Below are positions 30,816 to 45,733 of a stretch of DNA of 64,000 nt, in pieces. This stretch comes from Peribacillus frigoritolerans (lineage in GTDB: Bacteria > Bacillota > Bacilli > Bacillales > DSM-1321), in assembly GCF_001636405.1 (NCBI RefSeq), contig NZ_KV440950.1:550001-614000 (forward strand), written 5' to 3'. The notes under the pieces are model-generated. The model was not told the DNA's origin, ran no database searches, and saw nothing but the letters and a program-made list of their open reading frames with translations. Position numbers and translations under genes: made by a program. How positions within the stretch are numbered: the first letter of the stretch is position 1; each line of letters starts with the position of its first letter.

Positions 30816-30829
30816 CGTAAGCGTTTTCA
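30816..30829 (+). promoter_or_regulatory. CcpA cre site upstream of sigL
   Basis: CGTAAGCGTTTTCA matches TGWAANCGNTNWCA at 13 of 14 positions. It lies about 60 bases before the sigL start. B. subtilis sigL is known to be repressed through CcpA. Confidence 0.75.
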
Positions 30830-30890
30830 TGGGTTTTTGTGTAGAATTTTCTCCTGATAATGTAAAATGGAGTGGGGGAGGGATGAATCG

Positions 30891-32228
30891 ATGAGTATGA
30901 ATATGAAAGCAGGACTTTTTCAACAGCAAACATTAAAGATGGCAATGACCCAGGAGCTCATGCAAGCTATTACATTGCTGCAATACTCCTCGCAGGAGCT
31001 ATCGGCTTTTTTAGAAAATAAAATGGTGGAGAACCCATTACTGTCAATAGATCAGCCAACATCTTCTGTATTTCAGCCAACTTTTGACCGCAAAAAAGGT
31101 AAACGGACTCTTAAAAATACGTATGATGCCAACTATTGGATTGAACAGATCAGTGAAGATACCATATCGCTGGAACAGCATATCATGTCCCAAGTGAATC
31201 ACCAGCAGTTTTCCGGTGAGCAGCAAAAGGCAATGCTTCTATTAATTCATAACCTTGATGAAAACGGTTACTTAAGGACTCAGCTGGATGATATATGCAT
31301 CCCAGGCATATCTCCGGCCGTTTTGGAAGAGTGTCTCTCGATTTTACAGGAACTCGAACCGCATGGCATCGGAGCGAGGAATCTTCAAGAGTGCCTTTTG
31401 CTTCAAGTGAAAGCAGAAGGGGAGAATCTGCTGGCAGAATCGATCATAGAAAACCATTTCCTCGATTTTGCTGAAAAGCGCTGGAAAGACCTAAGTAAGA
31501 AAATCGGTGTTACACTGAAGGAGATTCAAGAGGTCTTTGATTATGTCCAGACGTTGAACCCGCGTCCGGCATCACTCTTTTTTCAGGAAAAACCTTCTTA
31601 TATAGTGCCGGATGTGGTCGTGGAAGTTCGGGATGGCATGCTGCTTGTCGGGAATTATGATGGTAACACACCCAATCTTAATGTGGATAAAGGGTATTTA
31701 AACCGAATGAAGAGCCATAAGGATCAGGGAGTTCAGCGGTTTATCCAGGATAAGTGGCAGGAATACCAATGGATCTCCAGGGGAATCCAACAGAGAAAAG
31801 AAACGATATTGAAGGTTATTCAGTGCATCGTCGAAAAACAGCCGGCGTGCTTTCATCATGGCCTGAACTATTTGAAGCCGATGACGATGAAAGAAATCGC
31901 AGACGAACTTGGCATACATGAGTCCACAGTGAGCCGGGCGGTTAAAGGGAAGTACGTACAGACACCATTTGGCACGATAGAGATGCGGATATTTTTCACC
32001 ACTTCTTTACAGTCGGTCGGCCTTGATGAGGATATGTCGGGCATGCAAGCGAAAAAGAGCCTCCAGGCAGCCATCAATGGGGAAAATAAACAAAAGCCGC
32101 TTTCGGATCAAGACTTGGCAGAACGGCTGAAGGAAGAGCATGGAATTATCCTGGCACGCCGAACCGTTGCCAAGTACCGGGAACAATTAGGGATCCCTTC
32201 TTCATCTAAACGAAAAAGATATGACTGA
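30891..32228 (+). CDS. sigL: RNA polymerase sigma-54 factor (SigL/RpoN)
   Basis: A 445-residue sigma-54. It has an N-terminal glutamine/leucine-rich region I (GLFQQQTLKMAMTQELMQAI), a core-binding region, the helix-turn-helix (MKEIADELGIHESTVSRAVK near 335) and the RpoN box ARRTVAKYREQLGIP at the C-terminus, all intact. ATG at 30891 has GGGGGAGGG 8 bases upstream; in-frame ATGs at 30897 and 30903 are alternatives. No enhancer-binding partner is encoded in the window and I saw no -24/-12 promoter. A glutaredoxin-like gene follows. Confidence 0.97.
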   Translation: MSMNMKAGLFQQQTLKMAMTQELMQAITLLQYSSQELSAFLENKMVENPLLSIDQPTSSVFQPTFDRKKGKRTLKNTYDANYWIEQISEDTISLEQHIMSQVNHQQFSGEQQKAMLLLIHNLDENGYLRTQLDDICIPGISPAVLEECLSILQELEPHGIGARNLQECLLLQVKAEGENLLAESIIENHFLDFAEKRWKDLSKKIGVTLKEIQEVFDYVQTLNPRPASLFFQEKPSYIVPDVVVEVRDGMLLVGNYDGNTPNLNVDKGYLNRMKSHKDQGVQRFIQDKWQEYQWISRGIQQRKETILKVIQCIVEKQPACFHHGLNYLKPMTMKEIADELGIHESTVSRAVKGKYVQTPFGTIEMRIFFTTSLQSVGLDEDMSGMQAKKSLQAAINGENKQKPLSDQDLAERLKEEHGIILARRTVAKYREQLGIPSSSKRKRYD

Positions 32229-32237
32229 AAAGGATGA

Positions 32238-32486
32238 GTGGTTTTGGAAACGAACGCGTTTGTTATATATAGTAGGGATAAATGCCCGTTATGTGATAAA
32301 GCCAAGCAGATACTCGAAGAAGTGAAAGTGGAGTCAGGCATAGGCTATAAGGAAATCGATATCCATACCGATGATGATTTGCTTGAGAGATTCGGGCTGA
32401 TGATTCCTGTCGTTGAATGGAAAGATGAAATCGTTCAGTTCGGAAACGTTGATAAATCAGCTCTAAATAGGCTTTTGGAAAAATAA
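32238..32486 (+). CDS. Glutaredoxin-family (DUF836-like) small protein
   Basis: An 82-residue thioredoxin-fold protein with the motif CPLC at about 17-20 (YSRDKCPLCDKAKQIL) and a cis-proline region IPVVEW near 55. Both cysteines of the CxxC are present, consistent with disulfide chemistry. The start is GTG at 32238, or TTG at 32244, which is better spaced from AAGGAT. Its place behind sigL is as in related genomes. Substrate unknown. Confidence 0.85.
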   Translation: MVLETNAFVIYSRDKCPLCDKAKQILEEVKVESGIGYKEIDIHTDDDLLERFGLMIPVVEWKDEIVQFGNVDKSALNRLLEK

Positions 32487-32499
32487 TTTTTCAAATCAT

Positions 32500-32528
32500 T
32501 TGAAGAAACATTCCGTTCCTGCTAGAAT
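32500..32528 (+). promoter_or_regulatory. Sigma-A promoter of cggR-gapA
   Basis: TTGAAG (32500-32505), 17-base spacer, TAGAAT (32523-32528). The -10 lies within the left arm and loop of the sigL-operon terminator hairpin, and the CggR operator starts about 28 bases downstream of the predicted start site. Confidence 0.7.
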
Positions 32529-32555
32529 AAAATATGTAGCAGGAATATTTTTTTG
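32516..32555 (+). terminator. Terminator of the sigL operon
   Basis: TTCCTGCTA and TAGCAGGAA arms followed by TATTTTTTT. The cggR promoter -10 is nested inside it. Confidence 0.8.
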
Positions 32556-32562
32556 TTTTAAG

Positions 32563-32599
32563 TGGGACAGAAAATGACTACCCGGGACGTTATATGTCC
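32563..32599 (+). promoter_or_regulatory. CggR operator
   Basis: TGGGAC-N6-TGAC-N4-CGGGAC-N6-TGTCC reproduces the B. subtilis CggR operator arrangement CGGGAC-N6-TGTC-N4-CGGGAC-N6-TGTCC with two differences in the left repeat. It lies downstream of the promoter, a road-block position relieved by fructose-1,6-bisphosphate. Confidence 0.9.
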
Positions 32600-32625
32600 A
32601 ACTTAACTTTTTAGGAGTTTTAAAT

Positions 32626-33660
32626 ATGCGTACATTACTCGAGGTACAAAGAAAATTATTGCCCGATTTCCTTTTGGTTATGCAAAAAAGATATGATATC
32701 CTGCGTTATATCAAAATGATGCAGCCGGTTGGAAGGCGCAGTCTGTCCGTGAGCCTTAATTTGACAGAGCGGACGCTTAGAGGCGAGGTTGATTTTCTGA
32801 AAAGTCAGAACCTGGTTAACATCTTCAGTTCTGGCATGACGCTGACTGATGAAGGGATTGAAATCCTGGATAAGTTAGAAGGAATAATGCGTGAAGTAAT
32901 GGGTATAGACATAATGGAAAAGCAATTGCAGGATTTGTTACAAGTGGATGAAGTCATAATTGTCTCAGGAAATTGTGATGAAACCCCATGGGTGAAAAAA
33001 GAATTGGGTAAAGCTTGTGCAAACCGTATGAAACGAGAATGGAACTCAAAGAATATCATTGCGGTTACTGGCGGATCGACAATGGCAGAAGTGGCTAATT
33101 CGTTGTCACCTGATGAAGCATCCAGGAAATTGACATTTGTCCCAGCCCGCGGGGGAATTGGTGAAGCGGTGAAGAATCAGGCCAATACGATTGTCGAAAA
33201 AATGGCACAGAAGGCTCAAGCCTCATACAGAGTGTTATATGTACCCGATCAATTAAGCGGTGAGGTTTATGCATCATTTCAGAAGGAACCTGCAATTAAA
33301 GAAGTGATTTCCCAAATCAAGTCTGCCGATATGATCATTCATGGAATCGGTGATGCCATGGCGATGGCAGAGAGAAGAAATTCTTCGCCAGAAATGTTAA
33401 AGAAGCTGTTAGATGGAAATGCTGTAGGAGAGGCATTCGGTTATTATTACGATGAAAACGGCAAAGTTGTTCATAAAGTTTTGACAGTCGGCATCCAGTT
33501 AGATGATCTTAGCCCTGAAAAGCGAGTGATAACTGTGGCAGGTGGCAAAACTAAAGCAAAGGCTATCCGTTCCTACATGAAAGGCGCACCTTCATCGACC
33601 GTTTTGATCACGGATGAAGCTGCGGCACAAGAGTTAATTCAGGGGAATTACACCCCTTAA
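32626..33660 (+). CDS. cggR: Central glycolytic genes regulator CggR
   Basis: A 344-residue SorC/DeoR-type repressor: an N-terminal winged helix (GRRSLSVSLNLTERTLRGEV, about 36-55) and a C-terminal sugar-phosphate-binding domain (VTGGSTMAEVANSL near 146; PARGGIGEAVKNQANTIVEK near 173). It represses its own operon and releases DNA on binding fructose-1,6-bisphosphate. The operator is seen at 32563-32599. ATG follows TTAGGAG. gapA starts 32 bases past its stop. Confidence 0.97.
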   Translation: MRTLLEVQRKLLPDFLLVMQKRYDILRYIKMMQPVGRRSLSVSLNLTERTLRGEVDFLKSQNLVNIFSSGMTLTDEGIEILDKLEGIMREVMGIDIMEKQLQDLLQVDEVIIVSGNCDETPWVKKELGKACANRMKREWNSKNIIAVTGGSTMAEVANSLSPDEASRKLTFVPARGGIGEAVKNQANTIVEKMAQKAQASYRVLYVPDQLSGEVYASFQKEPAIKEVISQIKSADMIIHGIGDAMAMAERRNSSPEMLKKLLDGNAVGEAFGYYYDENGKVVHKVLTVGIQLDDLSPEKRVITVAGGKTKAKAIRSYMKGAPSSTVLITDEAAAQELIQGNYTP

Positions 33661-33677
33661 TATATTTGCGAACTTAA

Positions 33678-34700
<1,023 letters not shown>

Positions 34701-34710
34701 TTAGAATAAT

Positions 34711-34741
34711 AAAAAACCTCACCAAGGTGAGGTTTTTTTTA
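34711..34741 (+). terminator. Terminator of gapA
   Basis: AACCTCACC-aa-GGTGAGGTT with eight T residues. Confidence 0.92.
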
Positions 34742-34821
34742 TCACAGCTCTAAAAAAACTTGGCAGAAGATGATATTATTAGTAAGTCATTAATCAGTCA
34801 AGCGTTTACATTTCTTGTTTT

Positions 34822-34851
34822 TGGATAATTTCCTGGAAACCGACTATAATG
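34822..34851 (+). promoter_or_regulatory. Sigma-A promoter of pgk-tpiA-gpmI-eno
   Basis: TTGGAT (34822-34827), 18-base spacer, TATAAT (34846-34851). A cre-like half (AAGCGTTTACA, 34801-34811) lies upstream but misses the first three consensus positions. Confidence 0.65.
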
Positions 34852-34860
34852 AAAAAGAGA

Positions 34861-34896
34861 AAAGGGGAGTTGGGAAATTTACCCTCTCCCTTTTTG
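34861..34896 (+). other. Strong hairpin with T-run at the 5' end of the pgk transcript
   Basis: AAAAGGGGAG pairs with CTCCCTTTTT (one G-T pair), extended inward by GGG/CCC around AAATTTA. It begins about three bases after the predicted start of transcription from the promoter at 34822-34851 and ends in five T residues. It could stabilise the mRNA, or act as an attenuator or terminator of upstream read-through. Confidence 0.65.
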
Positions 34897-34946
34897 GCTA
34901 AAAGAATCAAAAATATGATAACAATATCTAAGGAGGTTCTTGGATT

Positions 34947-38467
<3,521 letters not shown>

Positions 38468-38479
38468 AATTGTGAATAG

Positions 38480-39793
<1,314 letters not shown>

Positions 39794-39825
39794 TCTTTGC
39801 TAGAAGAAGGATTACAGAAATTTTC

Positions 39826-39870
39826 CCTCCTATTCAATGTGGCCATCCACATTGAATAGGAGGTTTTTTA
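39826..39870 (+). terminator. Terminator of the glycolytic operon
   Basis: A 17-bp perfect stem (CCTCCTATTCAATGTGG and its complement) with a CCAT loop and TTTTTT. Confidence 0.95.
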
Positions 39871-39929
39871 TGCTCATAAACCAGTGACTGCTTCCAGCTT
39901 GAAAGGATTTAATCAAACGTTTAATTAAT

Positions 39930-39961
39930 AAAAAAAGGTGCCGCATCAGGGCACCTTTTTT
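39930..39961 (-). terminator. Terminator of the VanY-like gene
   Basis: AAAAAAGGTGCC-gcatca-GGGCACCTTTTTT; the leftward direction ends in a run of T residues. Bidirectional. Confidence 0.85.
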
Positions 39962-40791
39962 CATTTATCCGATACAGCTTCCACTGGTACGGCATTATAG
40001 TATTCTTCTAATGTAATCTTCGCTTCAAAGATTTCAGTTGCGGCATCGACACCAACATAGCGGATATGCCATGGTTCGTATTTATAACCCGTGATGTTTT
40101 CCTTGCCTTCAGGGTAACGGATGATAAATCCGTATTCATGTGCATGTTCAGCAAGCCAGGCCGCTTCATTCGTATCACCGAAGCAGTCTTGGGCAGCGCA
40201 TGCCCCATCGTGGGTCGTGACATCGATCGCCAGGCCCGTTTCATGCTCGCTTGTCCCAGGCATTGCACTGTAGGTTTTCGCCTTTTCTTCCCCGTCCTTA
40301 GCCACATAGTTATTGAAGACCGTGATTTGTGTTTGGTGTGAGCGGTAAGCGGAAACGCCGGCAAAGTGCATATTGTCTTTTTCGGCAGCTTGGAACATTA
40401 ATTCAAGAGCCTTTCCCGCTTCTTCGCGCATCATTCTTTTTTCGATTTTATCTTCAAAGATGAAATCCACATTTGGGTAGATAAGGTCAGCAGGTTTGTA
40501 ATCTTCAGGCAGGCTGTATTGTTTATTGACAAGTACAGGTATGCTTTCCGGATGGGCCAACGTCTGAAGGCCAGCCTGTGCGGGTGTAGCCGCTTCATCA
40601 ATCTCCACCTGGCGCTGGGCCGATTCTTTTGAATCATTATTCTTGTCGGTCTCAGTCTCCTTCTCAGTCTCCTGGGAGCTCGGTTGTTCTTCTTTTTGCT
40701 CTTTTTCATGCTCACTGGTCAGGTCGGATGAACAGCCAGCCATCAGAATGAAAGATGATAGAGCGGTTGCTGCAAATATAGGTTTTAACAT
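39961..40791 (-). CDS. M15-family D-alanyl-D-alanine carboxypeptidase lipoprotein (VanY/LdcB-like)
   Basis: A 276-residue lipoprotein: signal with lipobox LMAGC (Cys20), an acidic Glu/Lys/Gln-rich linker to about 65, then a zinc peptidase domain. The zinc and active-site motifs are SAYRSHQTQ (about 155), GTSEHETGLAIDV (about 189) and EPWHIRYVG (about 251). Such enzymes trim the last D-alanine from peptidoglycan stem peptides. It needs Lgt (10547-11359) for anchoring. AAGGGGCC precedes the ATG. The gene is single and leftward. Confidence 0.92.
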   Translation of the reverse strand: MLKPIFAATALSSFILMAGCSSDLTSEHEKEQKEEQPSSQETEKETETDKNNDSKESAQRQVEIDEAATPAQAGLQTLAHPESIPVLVNKQYSLPEDYKPADLIYPNVDFIFEDKIEKRMMREEAGKALELMFQAAEKDNMHFAGVSAYRSHQTQITVFNNYVAKDGEEKAKTYSAMPGTSEHETGLAIDVTTHDGACAAQDCFGDTNEAAWLAEHAHEYGFIIRYPEGKENITGYKYEPWHIRYVGVDAATEIFEAKITLEEYYNAVPVEAVSDK

Positions 40792-40845
40792 ATGAAAGGC
40801 CCCTTGCTTTTAATATAAGATTTCCAATAAAAGTAGTTTTGAAAA

Positions 40846-41388
40846 TTATCGTGATAAGTAATCCCTTGTTAATTCACTTTGATATTTATCAAGAAATAAG
40901 CCAATCCAGACGACCATCAGTAAAAATGGATAATCGTTACGGATTGCGGTTTCCACGACAGGATCAGACCAAAAGCTCGAAAGGAAACCGGATGACATCC
41001 TGATTGTCTCGAATGTGACAAGGGCGTGAAGCGCTAACCAAAGAATCGTAAGGGTATTGGTCCCGAACCCAATGACCGCCGCTATGACGCTCAGCAAGGC
41101 GGCTGCTGCCCCGATCAGGAGGACATTGAAGCTTGATTGGAAAAAGTCGATACCGCTATTGGAAAGTCCATTATAAATAATAGCAGTAAAATAAACGGTT
41201 GTCGTGATATATGCAGCAAATAATAAGTATCGATTTCCGTGATACTTTGCCAGCAGCAATAGAAGCGGTGATAGGATGATTAATAGGACGTTGATGAAAT
41301 TGCTTCCGCCTGCCCATAAAGAATAGCCGGCAACCGCCGAGAATAGGATGGTCAGGAGATCAAGAATCCGTAGTATGGACTTAAACAT
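40846..41388 (-). CDS. Unrecognised multi-pass membrane protein
   Basis: A 180-residue hydrophobic protein with about five or six predicted helices (roughly 5-25, 30-48, 54-75, 88-108, 113-130 and 150-166) and a charged tail KYQSELTRDYLSR. No catalytic motif is visible and I recognise no family. AGAGGTG precedes the ATG with 5-base spacing. It shares orientation with the VanY-like gene 54 bases on, so the two may be co-transcribed. Confidence 0.7.
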   Translation of the reverse strand: MFKSILRILDLLTILFSAVAGYSLWAGGSNFINVLLIILSPLLLLLAKYHGNRYLLFAAYITTTVYFTAIIYNGLSNSGIDFFQSSFNVLLIGAAAALLSVIAAVIGFGTNTLTILWLALHALVTFETIRMSSGFLSSFWSDPVVETAIRNDYPFLLMVVWIGLFLDKYQSELTRDYLSR

Positions 41389-41564
41389 GTTGACACCTCT
41401 TTCTCTATTTATGCAAATTATCTCAAACTTTGATTCAAAAAGAAATAAATGACTATGGGTTTTTAGGAATTCTTACCATCATAGTATAACAAAGATTGTG
41501 GATATTTATTGGGTGTGGTAAAGTTAAAGTAATTGTTTATTGGTTCTTCAGGAGGTGTAATTGC

Positions 41565-41798
41565 ATGCATGCATTTCTCATAACGCTTTTAGTGATTGTC
41601 AGTATCGCCCTCATTGTGACGGTATTGCTTCAATCAGGTAAGAGTGCAGGTTTATCAGGTGCGATTGCCGGCGGTGCTGAGCAGTTATTCGGAAAGCAAA
41701 AGGCACGCGGTTTGGACCTGGTTTTACATCGTGCGACAATAGTATTGGCGATTTTATTCTTTGCTTTAACTTTACTTGTTGCATACTTTGATGTGTAA
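41565..41798 (+). CDS. secG: Preprotein translocase subunit SecG
   Basis: A 77-residue SecG, the accessory subunit of the SecYEG channel. It has two membrane helices (about 3-22 and 52-72) and the conserved loop [21 protein letters not shown]. The ATG at 41565 has AGGAGGTG 7 bases upstream and gives the B. subtilis-like start [13 protein letters not shown]; longer in-frame readings are not needed. Heads the conserved secG-yvaK-rnr-smpB cluster but is followed by its own terminator. Confidence 0.97.
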   Translation: MHAFLITLLVIVSIALIVTVLLQSGKSAGLSGAIAGGAEQLFGKQKARGLDLVLHRATIVLAILFFALTLLVAYFDV

Positions 41799-41812
41799 TG
41801 GATCAAAAATGA

Positions 41813-41842
41813 GTCTAGCTAAATAGCTAGGCTTTTTTCTTT
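41813..41842 (+). terminator. Terminator behind secG
   Basis: AGTCTAGCTA-aa-TAGCTAGGCT (one mismatch) followed by TTTTTTCTTT. Confidence 0.8.
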
Positions 41843-41939
41843 GCACAATAGTTGCATGAATAGATATAGTGATTTTAGTACTTAATTATAGGATAGGGAT
41901 TTTTTAAAATTCTATTTACTGATAAAGGAGTTTAAGGTC

Positions 41940-42686
41940 ATGAAAATCAAGCTGCAGCAGCCCTTTACTTTTGAAGGCGGAAAAAGGGCTGTCTTACTTT
42001 TACATGGGTTCACGGGGAATTCAGCGGATGTACGGATGCTGGGCCGTTACTTGGAGAAACAGGGATACACCTGCCATGCCCCCCACTATGAAGGGCATGG
42101 CGTTCCCCCAGAGGAGCTGGTGAAAACAGGTCCGGAAGATTGGTGGAAAGATGTCATGATGGGCTATGATTTCCTGAAAAGCAAAGGCCATGAAGAAATT
42201 GCTGTTGCCGGACTCTCATTAGGAGGCGTATTTTCTCTTAAATTAGGTTACACTGTACCTATAAAGGGTATCGTAACAATGTGTGCGCCTATGTATATCA
42301 AAAGTGAAGAAATGATGTTTAAAGGAGTATTGGAGTACGCCAGAGAATTTAAGAAGTATGAAGGAAAAACTCAAGAGCAAATAGAGCTTGAAATGGACCT
42401 CCTTGCCGATAAACCGATGAATACATTGAAAGCCCTTCAGGAATTGATAACGGATGTACGGGAGCACGTCGATCTTATTTACGCTCCGACATTTGTCGTG
42501 CAGGGCCGGCATGATGATGTTATCAATCCAAAAAGTGCCGATATTATTATTGATTCCATAGAATCACCGGTCAAAAAAATCAAGTGGTATGAAGAATCCG
42601 GTCATGTCATAACCCTTGATAAAGAAAAAGACGAGCTGCATGAAGATGTATTGGAATTTTTAGAAAGCCTGGATTGGTCCGAATAA
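41940..42686 (+). CDS. yvaK: Carboxylesterase (Est30/YvaK type)
   Basis: A 248-residue alpha/beta hydrolase. The oxyanion region [10 protein letters not shown] is near 19, the nucleophile Ser94-region [10 protein letters not shown], the acid in GRHDDVINP (about 193) and the catalytic His in ESGHVITLD (about 223). It closely resembles the Geobacillus Est30 carboxylesterase and B. subtilis YvaK, and keeps the position between secG and rnr. The physiological ester is unknown. AAAGGAGTTTAAGG precedes the ATG. Confidence 0.92.
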   Translation: MKIKLQQPFTFEGGKRAVLLLHGFTGNSADVRMLGRYLEKQGYTCHAPHYEGHGVPPEELVKTGPEDWWKDVMMGYDFLKSKGHEEIAVAGLSLGGVFSLKLGYTVPIKGIVTMCAPMYIKSEEMMFKGVLEYAREFKKYEGKTQEQIELEMDLLADKPMNTLKALQELITDVREHVDLIYAPTFVVQGRHDDVINPKSADIIIDSIESPVKKIKWYEESGHVITLDKEKDELHEDVLEFLESLDWSE

Positions 42687-42716
42687 CAAAAATATACCCT
42701 GAATAGGAGGGTTTTC

Positions 42717-45074
42717 ATGGAAGATAACATTCAAGAACATATTAATAAGCTTCTGACATACATGACGGATGAAGCGTATAAGCCGCTAACGGTACAAGAA
42801 CTGGAAGAGGCTTTGAAAATCGAAGACTCGGCAGATTTCAAGAATTTCGTTAAGGCTTTAGTAAAAATGGAAGAAAAGGGATTAGTGGTCAGAACGAGGA
42901 GCAATCGTTACGGCCTGCCGCAAAAAATGAATTTGTTCCGCGGTAAATTAACGGGGCACGCAAAGGGGTTTGCCTTTGTCACACCTGAAGACAACCCGGG
43001 AATGGATGATATTTTCATTCCGCCAAATGAAACGGGCACAGCGATGCATGGAGATGTCGTCATGGTACGGGTATCTTCGGAAACATCGGGCTCAAGGCAA
43101 GAAGGCACGGTCATCAGAATACTTGAACGCGGAATTACACAAGTGGTCGGTACATACTCCGAAAGTAAAAGTTTTGGTTTCGTCATCCCTGATGATAAAA
43201 AGATCGCAAACGATATCTTCATTCCACAGCATGCTTCACATGGAGCGGTAGAGGGACATAAGGTTGTCGTCAAGCTTACTTCTTATCCTGAAGGACGCAT
43301 AAGTGCCGAAGGTGAAGTCATTGAGATTCTTGGCCATAAAAATGATCCTGGTGTGGACATTCTTTCCGTGATCCATAAGTATGGTTTGCCGATGGAGTTC
43401 CCGGATGACGTCATGGAGCAGGCCAATGCAGTTTCCGATACCATTCAAGAAAGTGAAATTGGCAACCGCAAGGACTTGCGTAATGATGTTTTGGTTACGA
43501 TTGATGGAGCGGATGCAAAGGATCTGGATGATGCCGTCACTGTTTCCAAGCTCGAGAATGGCAATTACAAGCTGGGCGTTCATATAGCTGATGTCAGTCA
43601 TTACGTGAAGGAAGGTTCTCCAATCGATAAGGAAGCCCTGGAAAGAGGGACGAGCGTGTATTTGGTGGACAGGGTCATCCCGATGATCCCGCATCGTTTA
43701 TCGAATGGCATTTGTTCCCTGAACCCACAAGTCGATCGTTTTACACTCTCATGTGAAATGGAAATCACGCCGGATGGCAAAGTCGTCAACCATGATATTT
43801 TTGAAAGTGTCATTAAGACGACGGAACGTATGACATATGGCAATGTGAACAAAATCCTTGTCGATAAAGATGAAGAACAGCTTGAACGCTATGAAGCGTT
43901 GGTGCCAATGTTCCAGGACATGGAGAAGTTAGCGGCCATCCTTCGCAAGAACCGGATGAATCGCGGCGCGATCGACTTTGATTTCAATGAAGCGAAAGTC
44001 ATCGTTGATGAAGAGGGCCATCCGACTGATGTGGTTTTACGTGAAAGGTCGGTTGCGGAAAAGCTGATTGAAGAGTTCATGCTTGCAGCTAATGAAACCG
44101 TTGCTGAGCATTTCCACCGTCTTGACCTACCGTTCATTTACCGTATTCATGAAGATCCAAAGCCGGAAAAACTGCAGCGTTTCTTCGAATTCATTACGAA
44201 CTTCGGATACATTGTAAGGGGATCGGCCAATGACGTCCATCCTAAGGCGTTACAGGAAATCATTGAGGCGGTTGCCGGTAAGCCGGAAGAAACGGTCATA
44301 TCCACCGTCATGCTTCGTTCCATGCAACAGGCGAAATATGATCCGGAGAGCTTAGGCCACTTTGGTTTATCTGCTGAGTTTTATACACATTTCACATCTC
44401 CGATTCGCCGTTACCCGGATTTGATCGTGCACAGGCTGATCAGGACCTACTTGGTGGAAGGTAAACTGGATGAAGCTACGAAGGAGAAATGGAATGCCAA
44501 TTTACCTGAGATTGCCGATCATACATCGAAACGCGAACGTCGCTCAGTCGATGCCGAGCGGGAAACGGATGATCTGAAAAAAGCGGAATATATGCTGGAT
44601 AAAATCGGTGAAGAATATACCGGGATCATTGGTTCAGTCACCAATTTCGGGATGTTCGTCGAGCTGCCGAACACGATTGAAGGACTTGTCCATGTCAGCT
44701 TCATGACGGATGATTATTATCGCTTCGATGAGCGTCAGCTAGCAATGATCGGGGAACGTACCGGTAATGTGTTCCGGATTGGCGATGAGATCGACGTACG
44801 GGTTTCCAACGTCAATAAAGAGGAACGCGCCATCGATTTTGAGATTATCGGCATGAAGGTAAGCCGTCCGCGTCCATCCGGCGAGAAGAAAATATTCAAA
44901 GCCAATTCAGGTGAACGCAAACGCGGCCGAGGCGGCAATGGAGGACGTAATGAAGGAAAAGGCGGCGGCCGTAATGGAGATTCGCCTTCTACTGGAAGAA
45001 AACCAAAAAAGAAGAAAAAATTCTTTGAAAATGCACCAGCTGCCAAGCGCAAGAGAAAACCAAAAAAGAGATAA
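42717..45074 (+). CDS. rnr: Ribonuclease R
   Basis: A 785-residue 3'-5' exoribonuclease: an N-terminal helix-turn-helix-like segment, two cold-shock domains (about 60-215), the RNB catalytic domain with [12 protein letters not shown] near 263 (metal-binding aspartates), an S1 domain ([18 protein letters not shown] near 625), and a C-terminal tail very rich in Lys, Arg and Gly (720-785). RNase R degrades structured RNA and works with tmRNA/SmpB on non-stop messages, whose genes follow directly. GGAGGG precedes the ATG. Confidence 0.98.
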   Translation: MEDNIQEHINKLLTYMTDEAYKPLTVQELEEALKIEDSADFKNFVKALVKMEEKGLVVRTRSNRYGLPQKMNLFRGKLTGHAKGFAFVTPEDNPGMDDIFIPPNETGTAMHGDVVMVRVSSETSGSRQEGTVIRILERGITQVVGTYSESKSFGFVIPDDKKIANDIFIPQHASHGAVEGHKVVVKLTSYPEGRISAEGEVIEILGHKNDPGVDILSVIHKYGLPMEFPDDVMEQANAVSDTIQESEIGNRKDLRNDVLVTIDGADAKDLDDAVTVSKLENGNYKLGVHIADVSHYVKEGSPIDKEALERGTSVYLVDRVIPMIPHRLSNGICSLNPQVDRFTLSCEMEITPDGKVVNHDIFESVIKTTERMTYGNVNKILVDKDEEQLERYEALVPMFQDMEKLAAILRKNRMNRGAIDFDFNEAKVIVDEEGHPTDVVLRERSVAEKLIEEFMLAANETVAEHFHRLDLPFIYRIHEDPKPEKLQRFFEFITNFGYIVRGSANDVHPKALQEIIEAVAGKPEETVISTVMLRSMQQAKYDPESLGHFGLSAEFYTHFTSPIRRYPDLIVHRLIRTYLVEGKLDEATKEKWNANLPEIADHTSKRERRSVDAERETDDLKKAEYMLDKIGEEYTGIIGSVTNFGMFVELPNTIEGLVHVSFMTDDYYRFDERQLAMIGERTGNVFRIGDEIDVRVSNVNKEERAIDFEIIGMKVSRPRPSGEKKIFKANSGERKRGRGGNGGRNEGKGGGRNGDSPSTGRKPKKKKKFFENAPAAKRKRKPKKR

Positions 45075-45142
45075 AGATTCAGGCGGGGGGATGATTCTTT
45101 CATCCTCTTGCCGCGATTGGATGTAAAAAAGGGGAGAGTTAG

Positions 45143-45610
45143 ATGCCAAAAGGCTCAGGTAAACAACTAGCACAAAATAAAAAAGCGTATCATGATTTCT
45201 TTATTGAACAAACGTTTGAAGCGGGAATCGTTTTAAAAGGGACCGAAATCAAAGCAATCCGTGCGGCCCGGGTGAATTTGAAGGATGCCTTTGCTAAAAT
45301 AGAAAATGGTGAAGTTTATCTTCATAATATGCATGTCAGCCCTTATGAGCAGGGAAACCAGTTTAACCATGATCCGTTACGGACACGGAAGCTTCTTTTG
45401 CATAAGAAAGAAATCAGTAAACTGATCGGGGAAACAAAAGTAACAGGTTACACCATCGTCCCGTTGAAAATGTATTTAAAGAATGGCTTTGCCAAAGTTT
45501 TAATCGGACTTGGAAAAGGGAAGAAACAATATGACAAGCGTGATGACCTGAAGAAGAAGGAAGCGAAGCGTGATATTGAACGTGCTTTCCGTGATCGTCA
45601 GAAGATGTAA
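45143..45610 (+). CDS. smpB: SsrA-binding protein
   Basis: SmpB of 155 residues, the tmRNA-binding partner in trans-translation. It has the N-terminal [38 protein letters not shown] near 33, and the basic C-terminal tail [18 protein letters not shown] that enters the ribosome mRNA channel. AAGGGGAGAG precedes the ATG. Followed by the ssrA gene. Confidence 0.98.
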   Translation: MPKGSGKQLAQNKKAYHDFFIEQTFEAGIVLKGTEIKAIRAARVNLKDAFAKIENGEVYLHNMHVSPYEQGNQFNHDPLRTRKLLLHKKEISKLIGETKVTGYTIVPLKMYLKNGFAKVLIGLGKGKKQYDKRDDLKKKEAKRDIERAFRDRQKM

Positions 45611-45629
45611 AACTGCCAAGACCTTACAA

Positions 45630-45657
45630 TTGATTTTTTGAACCAATCTGTTATAAT
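45630..45657 (+). promoter_or_regulatory. Promoter of ssrA
   Basis: TTGATT (45630-45635), 16-base spacer, TATAAT (45652-45657), plus an extended -10 TG at 45649-45650. It lies about 76 bases before the mature 5' end. Confidence 0.7.
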
Positions 45658-45733
45658 TAATCCTGTACCGATGACAATTGAATATCAGCCAACTTGCTGA
45701 CTATTCTTCTCTCGTACGCTCCATTTCTATCAT

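Noticed and set aside
34798..34811. Full cre site before pgk
   Set aside because: Only the right half (AAGCGTTTACA) fits; the first three consensus positions fail, so it is mentioned only as cre-like.
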